Positions 6,236-14,300 of a stretch of DNA of 15,791 bases are shown in pieces (the first letter of the stretch is position 1; every line of letters begins with the position of its first letter). A program made the position numbers and the translations under genes. The stretch is from SIG440 sp045580025 (GTDB taxonomy: Bacteria; Bacillota; Clostridia; Monoglobales; Monoglobaceae), in assembly GCA_045580025.1 (NCBI GenBank), contig JAZNNB010000035.1, positions 1-15,791 of the forward strand. The letters run 5' to 3'. The notes under the pieces are model-generated. The model ran no database searches. It was not told the origin of the DNA and saw only the letters and a list, made by a program, of their open reading frames with translations.

Positions 6236-6496
6236 ATGCCTAACATTAAATCAGCTAAAAAAAGAGTTAAAGTTATTGCTACAAAGACTTTGCAGAATCA
6301 GATGGTTAAATCACAGCTCAAGACAGCTATCAAGAAGTTTGAAGCTGCTCTCACAGCAGGCAAAGATGATGCCTCTGTTGCTTATGCAAACGTTGTTAAA
6401 AAGACTGATCAGGCTGTTGCAAAGGGTATTCTTCACAAGAATACAGCTGCTCGCAGAAAGAGCCAGTATGCAGCTAAAATCAACAAGCTTGCTTAA
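6236..6496 (+). CDS. rpsT: 30S ribosomal protein S20
   Basis: S20 is a primary 16S rRNA-binding protein of the small subunit, needed for 30S assembly. The 86-residue, highly basic protein has the typical start MPNIKSAKKRVK and end HKNTAARRKSQYAAKINKLA, consistent with the three-helix S20 fold. A strong SD (GGAGGTG, 6-7 bases before the ATG) fixes the start. The unit begins at its own promoter. A hairpin with no T tract follows the gene, so transcripts may continue into tRNA-Trp and end at the terminator behind it. Confidence 0.97.
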   Translation: MPNIKSAKKRVKVIATKTLQNQMVKSQLKTAIKKFEAALTAGKDDASVAYANVVKKTDQAVAKGILHKNTAARRKSQYAAKINKLA

Positions 6497-6513
6497 GTTT
6501 TATATGCATTTAA

Positions 6514-6545
6514 AGGGTGCGTTTTGACGCGTCAAGGCGCACCCT
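6514..6545 (+). other. hairpin after rpsT
   Basis: AGGGTGCG (6514-6521) pairs with CGCACCCT (6538-6545), and the enclosed segment contains the self-complementary GACGCGTC. No T tract follows on either strand, so it is a weak terminator at best. It may mark the mRNA 3' end by processing between rpsT and tRNA-Trp. Confidence 0.45.
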
Positions 6546-6594
6546 CTATATTAGCTCTTTGAGGCTTGGCAAAAACCACGCCTTAAATTTATAT

Positions 6595-6670
6595 AGGGGT
6601 ATAGTTCAGCTGGTAGAGCGACAGTCTCCAAAACTGTAAGTCGTGGGTTCAAATCCTACTGCCCCTGCCA
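6595..6670 (+). tRNA. tRNA-Trp(CCA)
   Basis: This is a 76-nt cloverleaf. The acceptor is AGGGGTA (6595-6601) with TGCCCCT (6660-6666). The anticodon stem ACAGT/ACTGT has loop CTCCAAA, so the anticodon is CCA. The T loop is TTCAAAT, the discriminator is G (6667) and CCA is encoded at 6668-6670. No clear independent promoter is visible in the 98 bases after rpsT, so co-transcription with rpsT is plausible. Confidence 0.96.
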
Positions 6671-6705
6671 AAAATCCGTACACGAAGGTGTGCGGATTTT
6701 TACTT
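6670..6705 (+). terminator. terminator of tRNA-Trp
   Basis: AAAAATCCGTACAC (6670-6683) pairs with GTGTGCGGATTTTT (6688-6701) with one T-G wobble and a four-base loop, ending in a T tract on the plus strand. Confidence 0.85.
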
Positions 6706-6729
6706 ATCTCAACGAAGTCCACAGAAAAT

Positions 6730-6757
6730 CACCGACAATGTCGGTGCTTTTTATTTT
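6730..6757 (+). terminator. second terminator, convergent with sodC
   Basis: A 7-bp stem (6730-6736 with 6740-6746, loop AAT) precedes CTTTTTATTTTT on the plus strand. On the minus strand it is followed by ATTTTC, so it may also terminate sodC, whose stop codon is at 6763-6765. Confidence 0.65.
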
Positions 6758-6762
6758 TATAT

Positions 6763-7245
6763 TTATCTACTGTTCATACCCTTTTCAATACTTCCGCAAG
6801 CGATCCTCTTTCCACCGCTGCCCGATGGCTGCGTGACATAATCATCAGGTGACTGATGAATTACCACTGACCGACCAATTATTTCAGCGGGGAAAAACCT
6901 ATCTGTGAAGAACAACATTTTTGCCGTGCCCCCATTGGAAAAAAGCACAGGAAAATCCCCTGCGTGATTGCCGTGTGGCTCGCCATCAGGATTCCAATGC
7001 CCCCCTGCCGCCTCAAAAGGCGGGTCACCGAATATGTTGCCGCAGGTGTCGTTTTCGTGGATGTGAAACCCAAACGGTCCAATCTGTGGTGTGTTTTGTG
7101 TCGCCTCCTGAAAATCAGGAAGCCCAAACATCTCAACCTCCACCCAACTCCCCTCATCAATCCCCCAGAACTTAACTGTTCCGTAAACCTCAGGGGCAAG
7201 GTTGCTACCTCTCATATGGGCTATTGCATCAAAAACTTCAAGCAT
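6763..7245 (-). CDS. sodC: Cu/Zn superoxide dismutase family protein
   Basis: This family disproportionates superoxide to oxygen and hydrogen peroxide. The 160-residue protein keeps the full ligand set by motif: FHIHENDTCG (His61 and His63 for Cu), GGHWNP (bridging His83), PHGNHAGDF (His91, His94 and Asp97 for Zn), and GRSVVIHQSPDD (His130 for Cu). Cys68 and Cys150 can form the usual disulfide, and Arg147 in KRIACG is the substrate-guiding arginine. The zinc loop is much shorter than in eukaryotic enzymes. There is no signal peptide or lipobox, so it should be cytosolic, unlike most bacterial SodC proteins. The start is placed at 7245 because AAAGGAG lies 8 bases upstream; a longer frame from 7266 would put that site inside the gene. 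No clear promoter is seen. Activity is inferred from ligands only. Confidence 0.9.
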   Translation of the reverse strand: MLEVFDAIAHMRGSNLAPEVYGTVKFWGIDEGSWVEVEMFGLPDFQEATQNTPQIGPFGFHIHENDTCGNIFGDPPFEAAGGHWNPDGEPHGNHAGDFPVLFSNGGTAKMLFFTDRFFPAEIIGRSVVIHQSPDDYVTQPSGSGGKRIACGSIEKGMNSR

Positions 7246-7326
7246 ACGAAAAACTCCTTTCATCAAAATTTTTCTTGCTATTTATTTTATGCAGAATAAC
7301 CTTTTCGGTGATGAACAAAACCACTA

Positions 7327-7365
7327 CAAAAAAACAAAAACCCGAGCACCAAGAGGTGCTCGGGT
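7327..7365 (-). terminator. terminator of the oad operon
   Basis: ACCCGAGCACC (7340-7350) and GGTGCTCGGGT (7355-7365) form a perfect 11-bp stem with a four-base loop. On the minus strand the stem leads into TTTTTGTTTTTTT, 12 bases after the oadA stop codon. Confidence 0.92.
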
Positions 7366-7377
7366 GAAATTCAATTT

Positions 7378-8772
7378 TTAGGATAAATCCTGAACAAAGA
7401 GAGTTCTTACACCATCTTCCCTCGCATCTGCCACATCTGCATCACGAGATTCAAAGAATTTCTTTGCAACCTGTGGGAAGAGTGCATAGCTGAGAACATC
7501 TTCTTCGCATTTTGCTATTCCCTTTGTTTCTTCGCGATATTTTTCAAGCTCAGGCTCAAGAAGGTCAGCAGGTCTTACTGTGATAACCTCGTCATCACCG
7601 ATTGCCATTTTGCGAACTTCCTCATTCACCTTCCCGGGAAGAAGACCGTATTCCCCACGGAGAAGGCCCTTTGATTCCTTTGAAATCATCTTGTATCTGC
7701 CCATAAGAACGTTGAGAACCGCCTGAGTTCCAACAATCTGGCTTGTAGGAGTAACAAGTGGTGGGAAACCAAAGTCTTCACGAACTCTTGGAACTTCTGC
7801 CAAAACCTCATAGTATTTATCTTCAGCATTCGCCTGCTTAAGCTGTGAAATAAGGTTTGAAAGCATTCCGCCCGGAACCTGATAAAGAAGTGTGTTTGAA
7901 TCAACATTCAGCACTTTAGGGTCAAGAGTTCCCTCTGCCTTCATTTTTGTTGCTATATTTCTGAAGTGGCTTGCCGCATCACTGAGGAGCGAAAGGTCAA
8001 GTCCGCTGTCACGGTCTGTACCACGGAGGGTTGCAACAAGGCTCTCTGTTGAGGGGTTTGATGTGCCGTTTGCCATTGGCGAAAGTGCACAGTCAACAAT
8101 ATCAACTCCTGCCTGAATTGCCATAAGGTTTGTCATATCCCCTGTACCCGCTGTGTTGTGGGTATGAAGGTGAATAGGAACACCAACCTTTTCTTTCAGC
8201 TTTTTAACAAGACTGTATGCACTATAAGGAAGAAGCAGGTTTGCCATATCCTTGATACAGATAGAGTCAGCACCCATTTCTTCAAGACGGCAGGCAAGGT
8301 CAACGAAATAATCTTCGTTGTGAACAGGGCTTTCGGTATAGCTGAGAGCCGCCTCAAGATGTCCGCCATACTTCTTTACATATTTGATAGCTGCTTCCAA
8401 GTTTCTTACATCATTGAGAGCGTCAAAAACACGGATAACATCAATTCCGTTTTCGATTGATTTTTTACAGAATGCTTCAACAACGTCATCAGCATAGTGC
8501 TTGTAGCCTAAGATGTTCTGACCACGGAAGAGCATCTGGAGTTTTGTGTTGGGAAGATGTTTTTTGAGAGTTCTCAGTCTTTCCCAAGGGTCTTCGTTTA
8601 GGAATCTCATACAAGCGTCAAAGGTCGCACCGCCCCAGCATTCCAGTGACCAATAGCCAACCTTGTCAAGAATCTCAAGAGCCGGTATCATATCTTCAAT
8701 TCTCATACGTGTTGCAGCCTGAGACTGATGAGCATCACGAAGAATTGTGTCTGTAATATATACTTTTGACAT
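7378..8772 (-). CDS. oadA: oxaloacetate decarboxylase alpha subunit, carboxyltransferase
   Basis: This subunit moves the carboxyl group of oxaloacetate to biotin on the carrier protein, forming pyruvate and carboxybiotin. The 464-residue protein is a TIM-barrel carboxyltransferase: TDTILRDAHQS (metal-binding Asp13), LECWGGATFDACMRFLNEDP, LFRGQN, VIRVFDALND, CIKDMANLL (Lys174, carbamylated in homologues) and HLHTHNTAG (His203 and His205 metal ligands). The C-terminal half is the PYC/OadA conserved domain. The biotinyl domain fused in Klebsiella OadA is absent and is encoded separately at 10477-10830. SD GGAGAA lies 8-9 bases before the ATG. It is the last gene of the operon. Pyruvate carboxylase subunit B is the alternative annotation, but the OadB and OadG genes next door favour the Na+ pump. 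Confidence 0.92.
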   Translation of the reverse strand: MSKVYITDTILRDAHQSQAATRMRIEDMIPALEILDKVGYWSLECWGGATFDACMRFLNEDPWERLRTLKKHLPNTKLQMLFRGQNILGYKHYADDVVEAFCKKSIENGIDVIRVFDALNDVRNLEAAIKYVKKYGGHLEAALSYTESPVHNEDYFVDLACRLEEMGADSICIKDMANLLLPYSAYSLVKKLKEKVGVPIHLHTHNTAGTGDMTNLMAIQAGVDIVDCALSPMANGTSNPSTESLVATLRGTDRDSGLDLSLLSDAASHFRNIATKMKAEGTLDPKVLNVDSNTLLYQVPGGMLSNLISQLKQANAEDKYYEVLAEVPRVREDFGFPPLVTPTSQIVGTQAVLNVLMGRYKMISKESKGLLRGEYGLLPGKVNEEVRKMAIGDDEVITVRPADLLEPELEKYREETKGIAKCEEDVLSYALFPQVAKKFFESRDADVADAREDGVRTLFVQDLS

Positions 8773-8801
8773 AAGTCAAATTCTCCTTTCTGTGGTATCA
8801 A

Positions 8802-8824
8802 AGGGATGCATGGCACGCATCCCT
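8802..8824 (-). other. intercistronic hairpin between oadB and oadA
   Basis: An 8-bp inverted repeat (AGGGATGC at 8802-8809 with GCATCCCT at 8817-8824, 7-base loop) fills the 66-base gap between the two genes. Only three T residues follow on the minus strand. It may stabilise or process the mRNA, or reduce transcription into oadA. Confidence 0.5.
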
Positions 8825-8838
8825 CTAAAATATACTTT

Positions 8839-10455
8839 TTAGCCAAAGAGTGCTATAAGGACGCCGGCTGCGATTGCAGAACCGATAACGCCTGCAACAT
8901 TCGGACCCATAGCGTGCATAAGCAGGAAGTTCTGTGGATTTTCTTTCTGTCCAACAACCTGTGATACACGTGCAGCCATAGGAACAGCAGAAACACCTGC
9001 TGAGCCAATAAGAGGATTGATTTTGTTCTTAAGGAACAAATTCATAAACTTCGCAAGAAGCACGCCTCCTGCTGTACCAAAGCCAAACGCTACAACGCCC
9101 ATACAGATGATAGCCAATGTCTTGGGAGCAAGGAATGTATCTGCTGTTGCAGTTGCGCCAACAGAAATTCCAAGGAATATTGTAACAATGTTCATAAGCT
9201 CGTTCTGTACAGTCTTTGAAAGTCTTTCTGTTACACCGCACTCTTTTGCAAGGTTACCAAGCATAAGTGATCCAACAAGCGGAGCCGCTGACGGAACAAG
9301 AAACGCAACGAAAACTGTGATTGCAATAGGGAAGATAATCTTCTCTGTCTTTGAAACCTCACGGAGTGGTTTCATAACAATGGCACGTTCTTTCTTTGTG
9401 GTAAGAGCTTTCATAATAGGCGGCTGAATTACAGGAACAAGGGCCATATATGAATATGCCGCAACAGCGATTGGTCCAAGGAGATGAGGAGCAAGTCTTG
9501 TGGTAACAAAAATTGCAGTAGGACCGTCAGCACCGCCAATAATGCCAGTTGATGATGCTTCTTCAGGAGTAAATCCAAACAAAGAGCTTGCCGCAACGTA
9601 AGTAATAAAAATACCAAACTGTGCAGCAGCACCAAGAAGAAGGCTCTTTGGGTTTGCAATCAGCGGACCAAAGTCAGTCATAGCACCAACGCCAAGGAAA
9701 ATAAGACAAGGATAAATTCCAAGTTTTACGCCAAGATAGAGATAGTCAATAAGACCCGGGGTAACTGAATTTGTTGCTCCAAAAAGCTCCCAATGAACGT
9801 GTCCGTCAGCAAAAAGCTCTTCGTGGAACATTTCTGCTCCCGGAAGATTGGTAAGAAGCATACCAAATGCAATAGGAAGTAAGAGAAGCGGCTCAAACTT
9901 TTTAACTATCGCAAGGTACATAAGCACAAATGAGATAAGAAGCATAACCACTATCTTCCAGTCAGCAAAGATTGCCGCAAAACCAGTCTGTGCAAGGAAA
10001 TTCTTAACCGCTTGCATTGGTGTTGCTGCAGAAGAAAAAATATTTTCAATGGTTATATCTTTCAATTCTCTCTCAACTGTGAGATCAACTTCGTTTGTGT
10101 TTGGAGTGCAGTTCAGTGTAATACCAAATGCGGGAATGTTTTTCTCATCATAATTTTTGATTTCAGCATTTATTCTGAGAACAACCTCTTGTCCCGGAGC
10201 AATCAGTGAACCATACTGGATTCCGCCATACTGAGGAACAATTTCATCAGCGTTGCATACGAAAGCAATGGTCTGTATGTATGCTTCAACCATCGAAGTG
10301 TTTGCCAAAGTAAATGTAATTGTTTTTGTATTCTCATCATAAGCCGCATTTTTGGCAGCAAATGAAAGCTCGCCATCACCTGTTGCAAAACAGGGAAGAA
10401 CAGAAAGAGCCACCACAAGCAAGACCAAGAGAGCAGCGAAAATTCGTTTTTTCAT
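8839..10455 (-). CDS. oadB: Na+-translocating decarboxylase beta subunit with extra N-terminal domain
   Basis: OadB decarboxylates carboxybiotin and couples this to export of Na+ across the membrane. Residues from about 165 to 538 match the family: GIIGGADGPTAIFV (Asp310, the counterpart of Klebsiella Asp203), NPLIGSAGVSAVPMAARV (Asn480, Gly484 and Ser489, counterparts of Asn373, Gly377 and Ser382), and a C-terminal GPNVAGVIGSAIAAG. The constant offset of 107 shows that the extra length is all N-terminal. Residues 1-25 look like a signal peptide (MKKR, a hydrophobic run, then PCFA). Residues 26 to about 140 form a beta-rich, polar segment, presumably outside the membrane, before the first transmembrane helix at about 167-184. 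The SD is weak (AAAGG about 15 bases upstream), so translation may be coupled to the biotin carrier gene ending 21 bases before it. Confidence 0.92.
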   Translation of the reverse strand: MKKRIFAALLVLLVVALSVLPCFATGDGELSFAAKNAAYDENTKTITFTLANTSMVEAYIQTIAFVCNADEIVPQYGGIQYGSLIAPGQEVVLRINAEIKNYDEKNIPAFGITLNCTPNTNEVDLTVERELKDITIENIFSSAATPMQAVKNFLAQTGFAAIFADWKIVVMLLISFVLMYLAIVKKFEPLLLLPIAFGMLLTNLPGAEMFHEELFADGHVHWELFGATNSVTPGLIDYLYLGVKLGIYPCLIFLGVGAMTDFGPLIANPKSLLLGAAAQFGIFITYVAASSLFGFTPEEASSTGIIGGADGPTAIFVTTRLAPHLLGPIAVAAYSYMALVPVIQPPIMKALTTKKERAIVMKPLREVSKTEKIIFPIAITVFVAFLVPSAAPLVGSLMLGNLAKECGVTERLSKTVQNELMNIVTIFLGISVGATATADTFLAPKTLAIICMGVVAFGFGTAGGVLLAKFMNLFLKNKINPLIGSAGVSAVPMAARVSQVVGQKENPQNFLLMHAMGPNVAGVIGSAIAAGVLIALFG

Positions 10456-10476
10456 ATCAAATCAACAGCCTTTCTA

Positions 10477-10830
10477 TTACTGAATTGTGCAAAGAGCAGC
10501 GCCTGCTTCAACAGCCTGACCTGCATTCACCATAACAGCTGTAACTGTGCCGTCATTACCCGCCATGATTTCGTTTTCCATCTTCATTGCTTCGAGGATC
10601 ATAAGAACCTGGCCCTTTTTAACAGCATCGCCAGCCTTTACGTTTACAGAAAGGATTGTGCCGGGCATAGGAGCCTTAACTTCTTCGCCAGCACCAGGAG
10701 CCTGAGTTGGAGCAGGTGCAGCTGCGGGTGCAGGAGCCTGAGCCTTTGTGCTTGCCGCTTCTTCCTCTGACATAAGTTCGATTTCGATTTCATAAGCTGT
10801 TCCGTTTACGTTTACTTTATACTTTTTCAT
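10477..10830 (-). CDS. biotin carrier protein of the decarboxylase
   Basis: This small protein carries the covalently bound biotin that shuttles CO2 from OadA to OadB. It has 117 residues: an N-terminal segment (1-25) like that of other decarboxylase gamma/biotin subunits, a flexible Ala/Pro linker (about 30-47) that lets the biotin domain swing, and a biotinyl domain (51-117) with EAMKMEN, in which Lys83 is the biotinylation site. SD GGAGG is 9-10 bases before the ATG. It is the second gene of the operon, between oadG and oadB. In pyruvate carboxylase and in Klebsiella OadA this domain is fused to the carboxyltransferase, whereas here it is free. Related subunits serve methylmalonyl-CoA or glutaconyl-CoA decarboxylases, but the OadA-type partner makes oxaloacetate the likely substrate. 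Confidence 0.93.
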   Translation of the reverse strand: MKKYKVNVNGTAYEIEIELMSEEEAASTKAQAPAPAAAPAPTQAPGAGEEVKAPMPGTILSVNVKAGDAVKKGQVLMILEAMKMENEIMAGNDGTVTAVMVNAGQAVEAGAALCTIQ

Positions 10831-10885
10831 TTCTTTAATACCTCCAAATTTATTTTTTCGTAAAAATATGACAGTTTTTAGTGAA

Positions 10886-11158
10886 TTAAACTTTTTTAAA
10901 GGATAAAACCCTTATGTTGCTCACATCTGTACCCAATTCCTCTGCGATAACTGCACAAGTTCCGGCAATGATTGCCTGCTTGTCCTGTATAGGAAGTGCA
11001 GTTTTAGGTGCAGTATTTGTTGCTGGCACCACCGCAGCCGATGATTTTTTCGCAAACAATCTGATCGCCATACTGATAATACTACAAATAACAACTATAC
11101 AGATAAGCCCGATGAATACTGTTCCCATACCCATAAGGCAAACGAAAGTGTTGGACAT
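10886..11158 (-). CDS. oadG: OadG-like gamma subunit of the Na+-pumping decarboxylase
   Basis: OadG is a small membrane-anchored subunit that assembles the complex by joining OadB to the carboxyltransferase. The 90-residue protein has one transmembrane helix (about 8-34, GMGTVFIGLICIVVICSI), a short basic and Ala/Pro-rich linker, and the conserved tail AVIAEELGTDVSNIRVLSFKKV. The His-rich zinc-binding C-terminus of Klebsiella OadG is missing, as in other Gram-positive relatives. A strong SD (AAAGGAGG, 8 bases before the ATG) fixes the start. It is the first gene of the operon, 55 bases ahead of the biotin carrier gene, and the promoter lies just upstream. Confidence 0.88.
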   Translation of the reverse strand: MSNTFVCLMGMGTVFIGLICIVVICSIISMAIRLFAKKSSAAVVPATNTAPKTALPIQDKQAIIAGTCAVIAEELGTDVSNIRVLSFKKV

Positions 11159-11203
11159 AACAGACGCCTCCTTTCATTTGAATTCAAATTTTATCCATTT
11201 AAC

Positions 11204-11232
11204 ATAATATCACCTTTTGAGCAAGATTTCAA
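11204..11232 (-). promoter_or_regulatory. promoter of the oad operon
   Basis: TTGAAA (11232-11227) and TATTAT (11209-11204) on the minus strand are spaced by 17 bases. The predicted start at about 11197 gives a leader of about 39 nt containing the oadG SD. The operon is thus separate from rpoBC, whose terminator lies just upstream. Confidence 0.7.
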
Positions 11233-11264
11233 TATTAAAATCAAAAATTGTTAAACTTTCTTCA

Positions 11265-11298
11265 AACTAAAAAAGGCACTCAAAAAGAGCGCCTTTTT
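11265..11298 (-). terminator. terminator of rpoBC
   Basis: AAAAAGGCGCTC (11298-11287) pairs with GAGTGCCTTTTT (11281-11270) on the minus strand with one G-T wobble and a T5 loop, ending in T residues. On the plus strand the wobble is a mismatch. It starts 17 bases after the rpoC stop. Confidence 0.85.
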
Positions 11299-11314
11299 AT
11301 CTTATTAAATTGTG

Positions 11315-14300
11315 TTAAGCCGAGGTAACAACCTCAACGTCGCTATATTGAGCTGTGCCTGTACCTGCAGGAACAAGCTTACCAATAATAACGTTTTCTT
11401 TAAGTCCAACAAGCGGGTCAATTTTGCCTTTGATGGCAGCTTCTGTGAGGACACGGGTTGTTTCCTGGAACGAAGCAGCAGAAAGGAACGAATCTGTAGC
11501 AAGAGCCGCCTTTGTAATACCCATAAGAACCTCAGAATATTCTGCCTCACGGCCACCTTCTTCACGAACACGCTCATTGATTCTTTCAAGCTCATATCTT
11601 TCAACCAACGAACCGGTAAGAAGATTTGTGTCACCTGCGTCTTCAACCTTAACTTTATGCATCATCTGACGAATAATAACCTCGATATGCTTGTCGTTGA
11701 TATCAACACCCTGGAGTCGATAAACACGCTGAACTTCCTGAATGAGATAATCCTGAACAGCTGTGTAGCCTTTGATAGCAAGGATATCGTGAGGATTGAT
11801 TGAACCTTCTGTGAGCTCGTCGCCGGCAACAATCATCTGATCCTCTCTCACCTTGATACGTGAGCCATAAGGAATAAGATATGTTGCACTGTCACCGATT
11901 TCATCATTAAGAATAGTAACTTCACGTTTCTTCTTGTTCTCTGAAATCTTTACGCGACCGCCAATTTCCGCAATAATCGCAAGGCCCTTGGGCTTTCTTG
12001 CTTCAAAAAGTTCTTCGACACGGGGAAGACCCTGTGTAATATCGTCACCCGCAACACCGCCGGCATGGAAAGTACGCATCGTAAGCTGTGTACCAGGTTC
12101 ACCGATGGACTGTGCAGCAATAATACCAACAGATTCACCGATGTTAACCATTTCACCATTAGCAAGGTTGTGACCGTAACATTTCGCACAAACACCCACT
12201 TTTGAACGACACTTGAGCACGCTGCGGATTTTAACCTTTTCAACGCCTTTCGCCACAATTTCATCAGCCTTATCTGAGGAAATCATATCCCCTGCTTTGC
12301 AGAGAACCTCGCCGTTTTCAGCAACAACATCTTCACAAGCAAGACGACCAACAAGTCTGTCTTTGAGCTTTTCAATGATTTCATTTCCGTCCTTAATGTC
12401 AGAAACAAAAATTCCGTCATTTGTTCCACAATCGTCTTCACGAATAATAACTTCCTGAGAAACGTCAACCAGACGACGTGTAAGGTAACCAGAGTCAGCT
12501 GTACGGAGCGCTGTATCGGTAAGACCTTTACGAGCACCGTGTGTTGAAATGAAGTATTCAAGAACAGTAAGACCCTCACGGAAGTTAGCCTTAATTGGAA
12601 TTTCGATTGTTCTACCTGATGTATCAGCCATAAGGCCACGCATAGCGGCCAGCTGACGAACCTGGTTTACGCTACCACGGGCTCCTGAATTCGCCATCAT
12701 AAAGATTGGGTTGAGCTCGTCAAGGTTCTTCATAAGAGCGTCAGTAACCTTGTTTGATGTCTCTGACCAAATCTGAATAACCTTCTGATAACGTTCTTCG
12801 TTTGTAAGAAGACCACGGAGATATTTCTTTGTAACCTTATCGATTTCGTCCTCTGCTTCCTTGAGGTAAACTTTCTTTTCAGCAGGGATTTCCATATCAG
12901 AAACGCCAACAGTGATAGCACCGCGGGTTGAATATTTAAAGCCCATAGCCTTTACATCATCAAGGAGCGTAGCAGTTTCAGTAATTCCGTGAATCTTGAT
13001 GCTCTTGTCAATAATCTGACCAAGCTTTTTCTTGTCAACACGGAAAGCAACTTCCAGCGCCAATGCATTTTCAGGCTTGCTTCTGTCAACAAAGCCAAGA
13101 TCCTGAGGAATCTTTTCATTGAAGATAAGACGTCCAACCGTTGCATCAATTATACCGGTAACTGTCTCGCCGTTTATCTCGCGACTCACTCTTACCTTGA
13201 TAGGTGCATGGAGTCCAACAGCACCGTTGGCATATGCAAGTGTTGCCTCATTTTCAGAGCCAAACACCTTACCAGCACCGATTTCGTCATCAATCTGAAT
13301 TGTGAGGTAGTAACTTCCAAGAACCATATCCTGAGTAGGAACGGTAACAGGATTACCATCCTGAGGCTTAAGAAGGTTGTTTGCTGAAAGCATAAGGAAT
13401 CTTGCTTCAGCCTGAGCCTCTGCTGAAAGTGGAAGGTGAACAGCCATCTGGTCACCGACAAAGTCAGCATTGAACGCTGTACATACCAGTGGGTGAAGCT
13501 TGAGTGCCTTACCCTCAACAAGAACGGGTTCAAATGCCTGGATACCAAGTCTATGGAGTGTAGGAGCACGGTTGAGAAGAACCGGATGTTCTGAAATTAC
13601 GCTTTCAAGCACATCCCAAACCTCAGGGCGCACACGTTCTACCATACGTTTTGCTGATTTTATATTGTGTGCAAGACCGTCTTCCACCAATTTTTTCATA
13701 ACAAACGGTTTGAAAAGTTCAAGCGCCATTTTCTTAGGCAATCCGCACTGATAAATCTTAAGTTCCGGACCAACAACGATAACACTACGTCCTGAATAGT
13801 CAACACGCTTACCGAGGAGGTTCTGACGGAAACGTCCCTGTTTACCTTTCAGCATATCCGAAAGCGACTTAAGAGGACGGTTGCCGGGGCCTGTAACAGG
13901 TCTGCCGCGTCTTCCGTTATCAATTAAAGCATCAACCGCTTCCTGAAGCATTCTCTTTTCATTTCTTACAATGATTTCAGGAGCACCAAGGTCAAGAAGT
14001 CTTTTAAGACGGTTGTTTCTGTTAATAACTCTTCTGTAAAGGTCATTGAGATCTGATGTTGCAAATCTGCCACCATCAAGCTGAACCATAGGTCTGATTT
14101 CCGGAGGAATTACCGGAATAACCGGCATAATCATCCATTCAGGCTTATTTCCAGACTGACGGAATGAGTCAACAACCTCTAAGCGTCTTACTGTTCTGAT
14201 TTTCTTTTGCCCCTTTGCACCGTCAAGGTCAGCTTTAAGCTCTGCATAAAGTGCCTCAAGGTCAATAGCTTTCAGCATTTCAAGAACTGCTTCAGCACCC

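Noticed and set aside
6228..6527. 99-codon frame overlapping rpsT
   Set aside because: It is a shifted-frame shadow of rpsT. The S20 frame has the SD and matches the family.
6643..6852. 69-codon plus-strand frame starting in tRNA-Trp
   Set aside because: It starts inside the T arm of tRNA-Trp and runs through two terminators into the 3' end of sodC.
7246..7320. Promoter for sodC
   Set aside because: A TAAAAT-like -10 is present upstream but no acceptable -35 at 16-18 bases. Too weak to list as a feature.
8839..11158. Methylmalonyl-CoA or glutaconyl-CoA decarboxylase operon
   Set aside because: Those pumps use an acyl-CoA carboxyltransferase alpha subunit. The alpha subunit here is the OadA/PYC TIM-barrel type.
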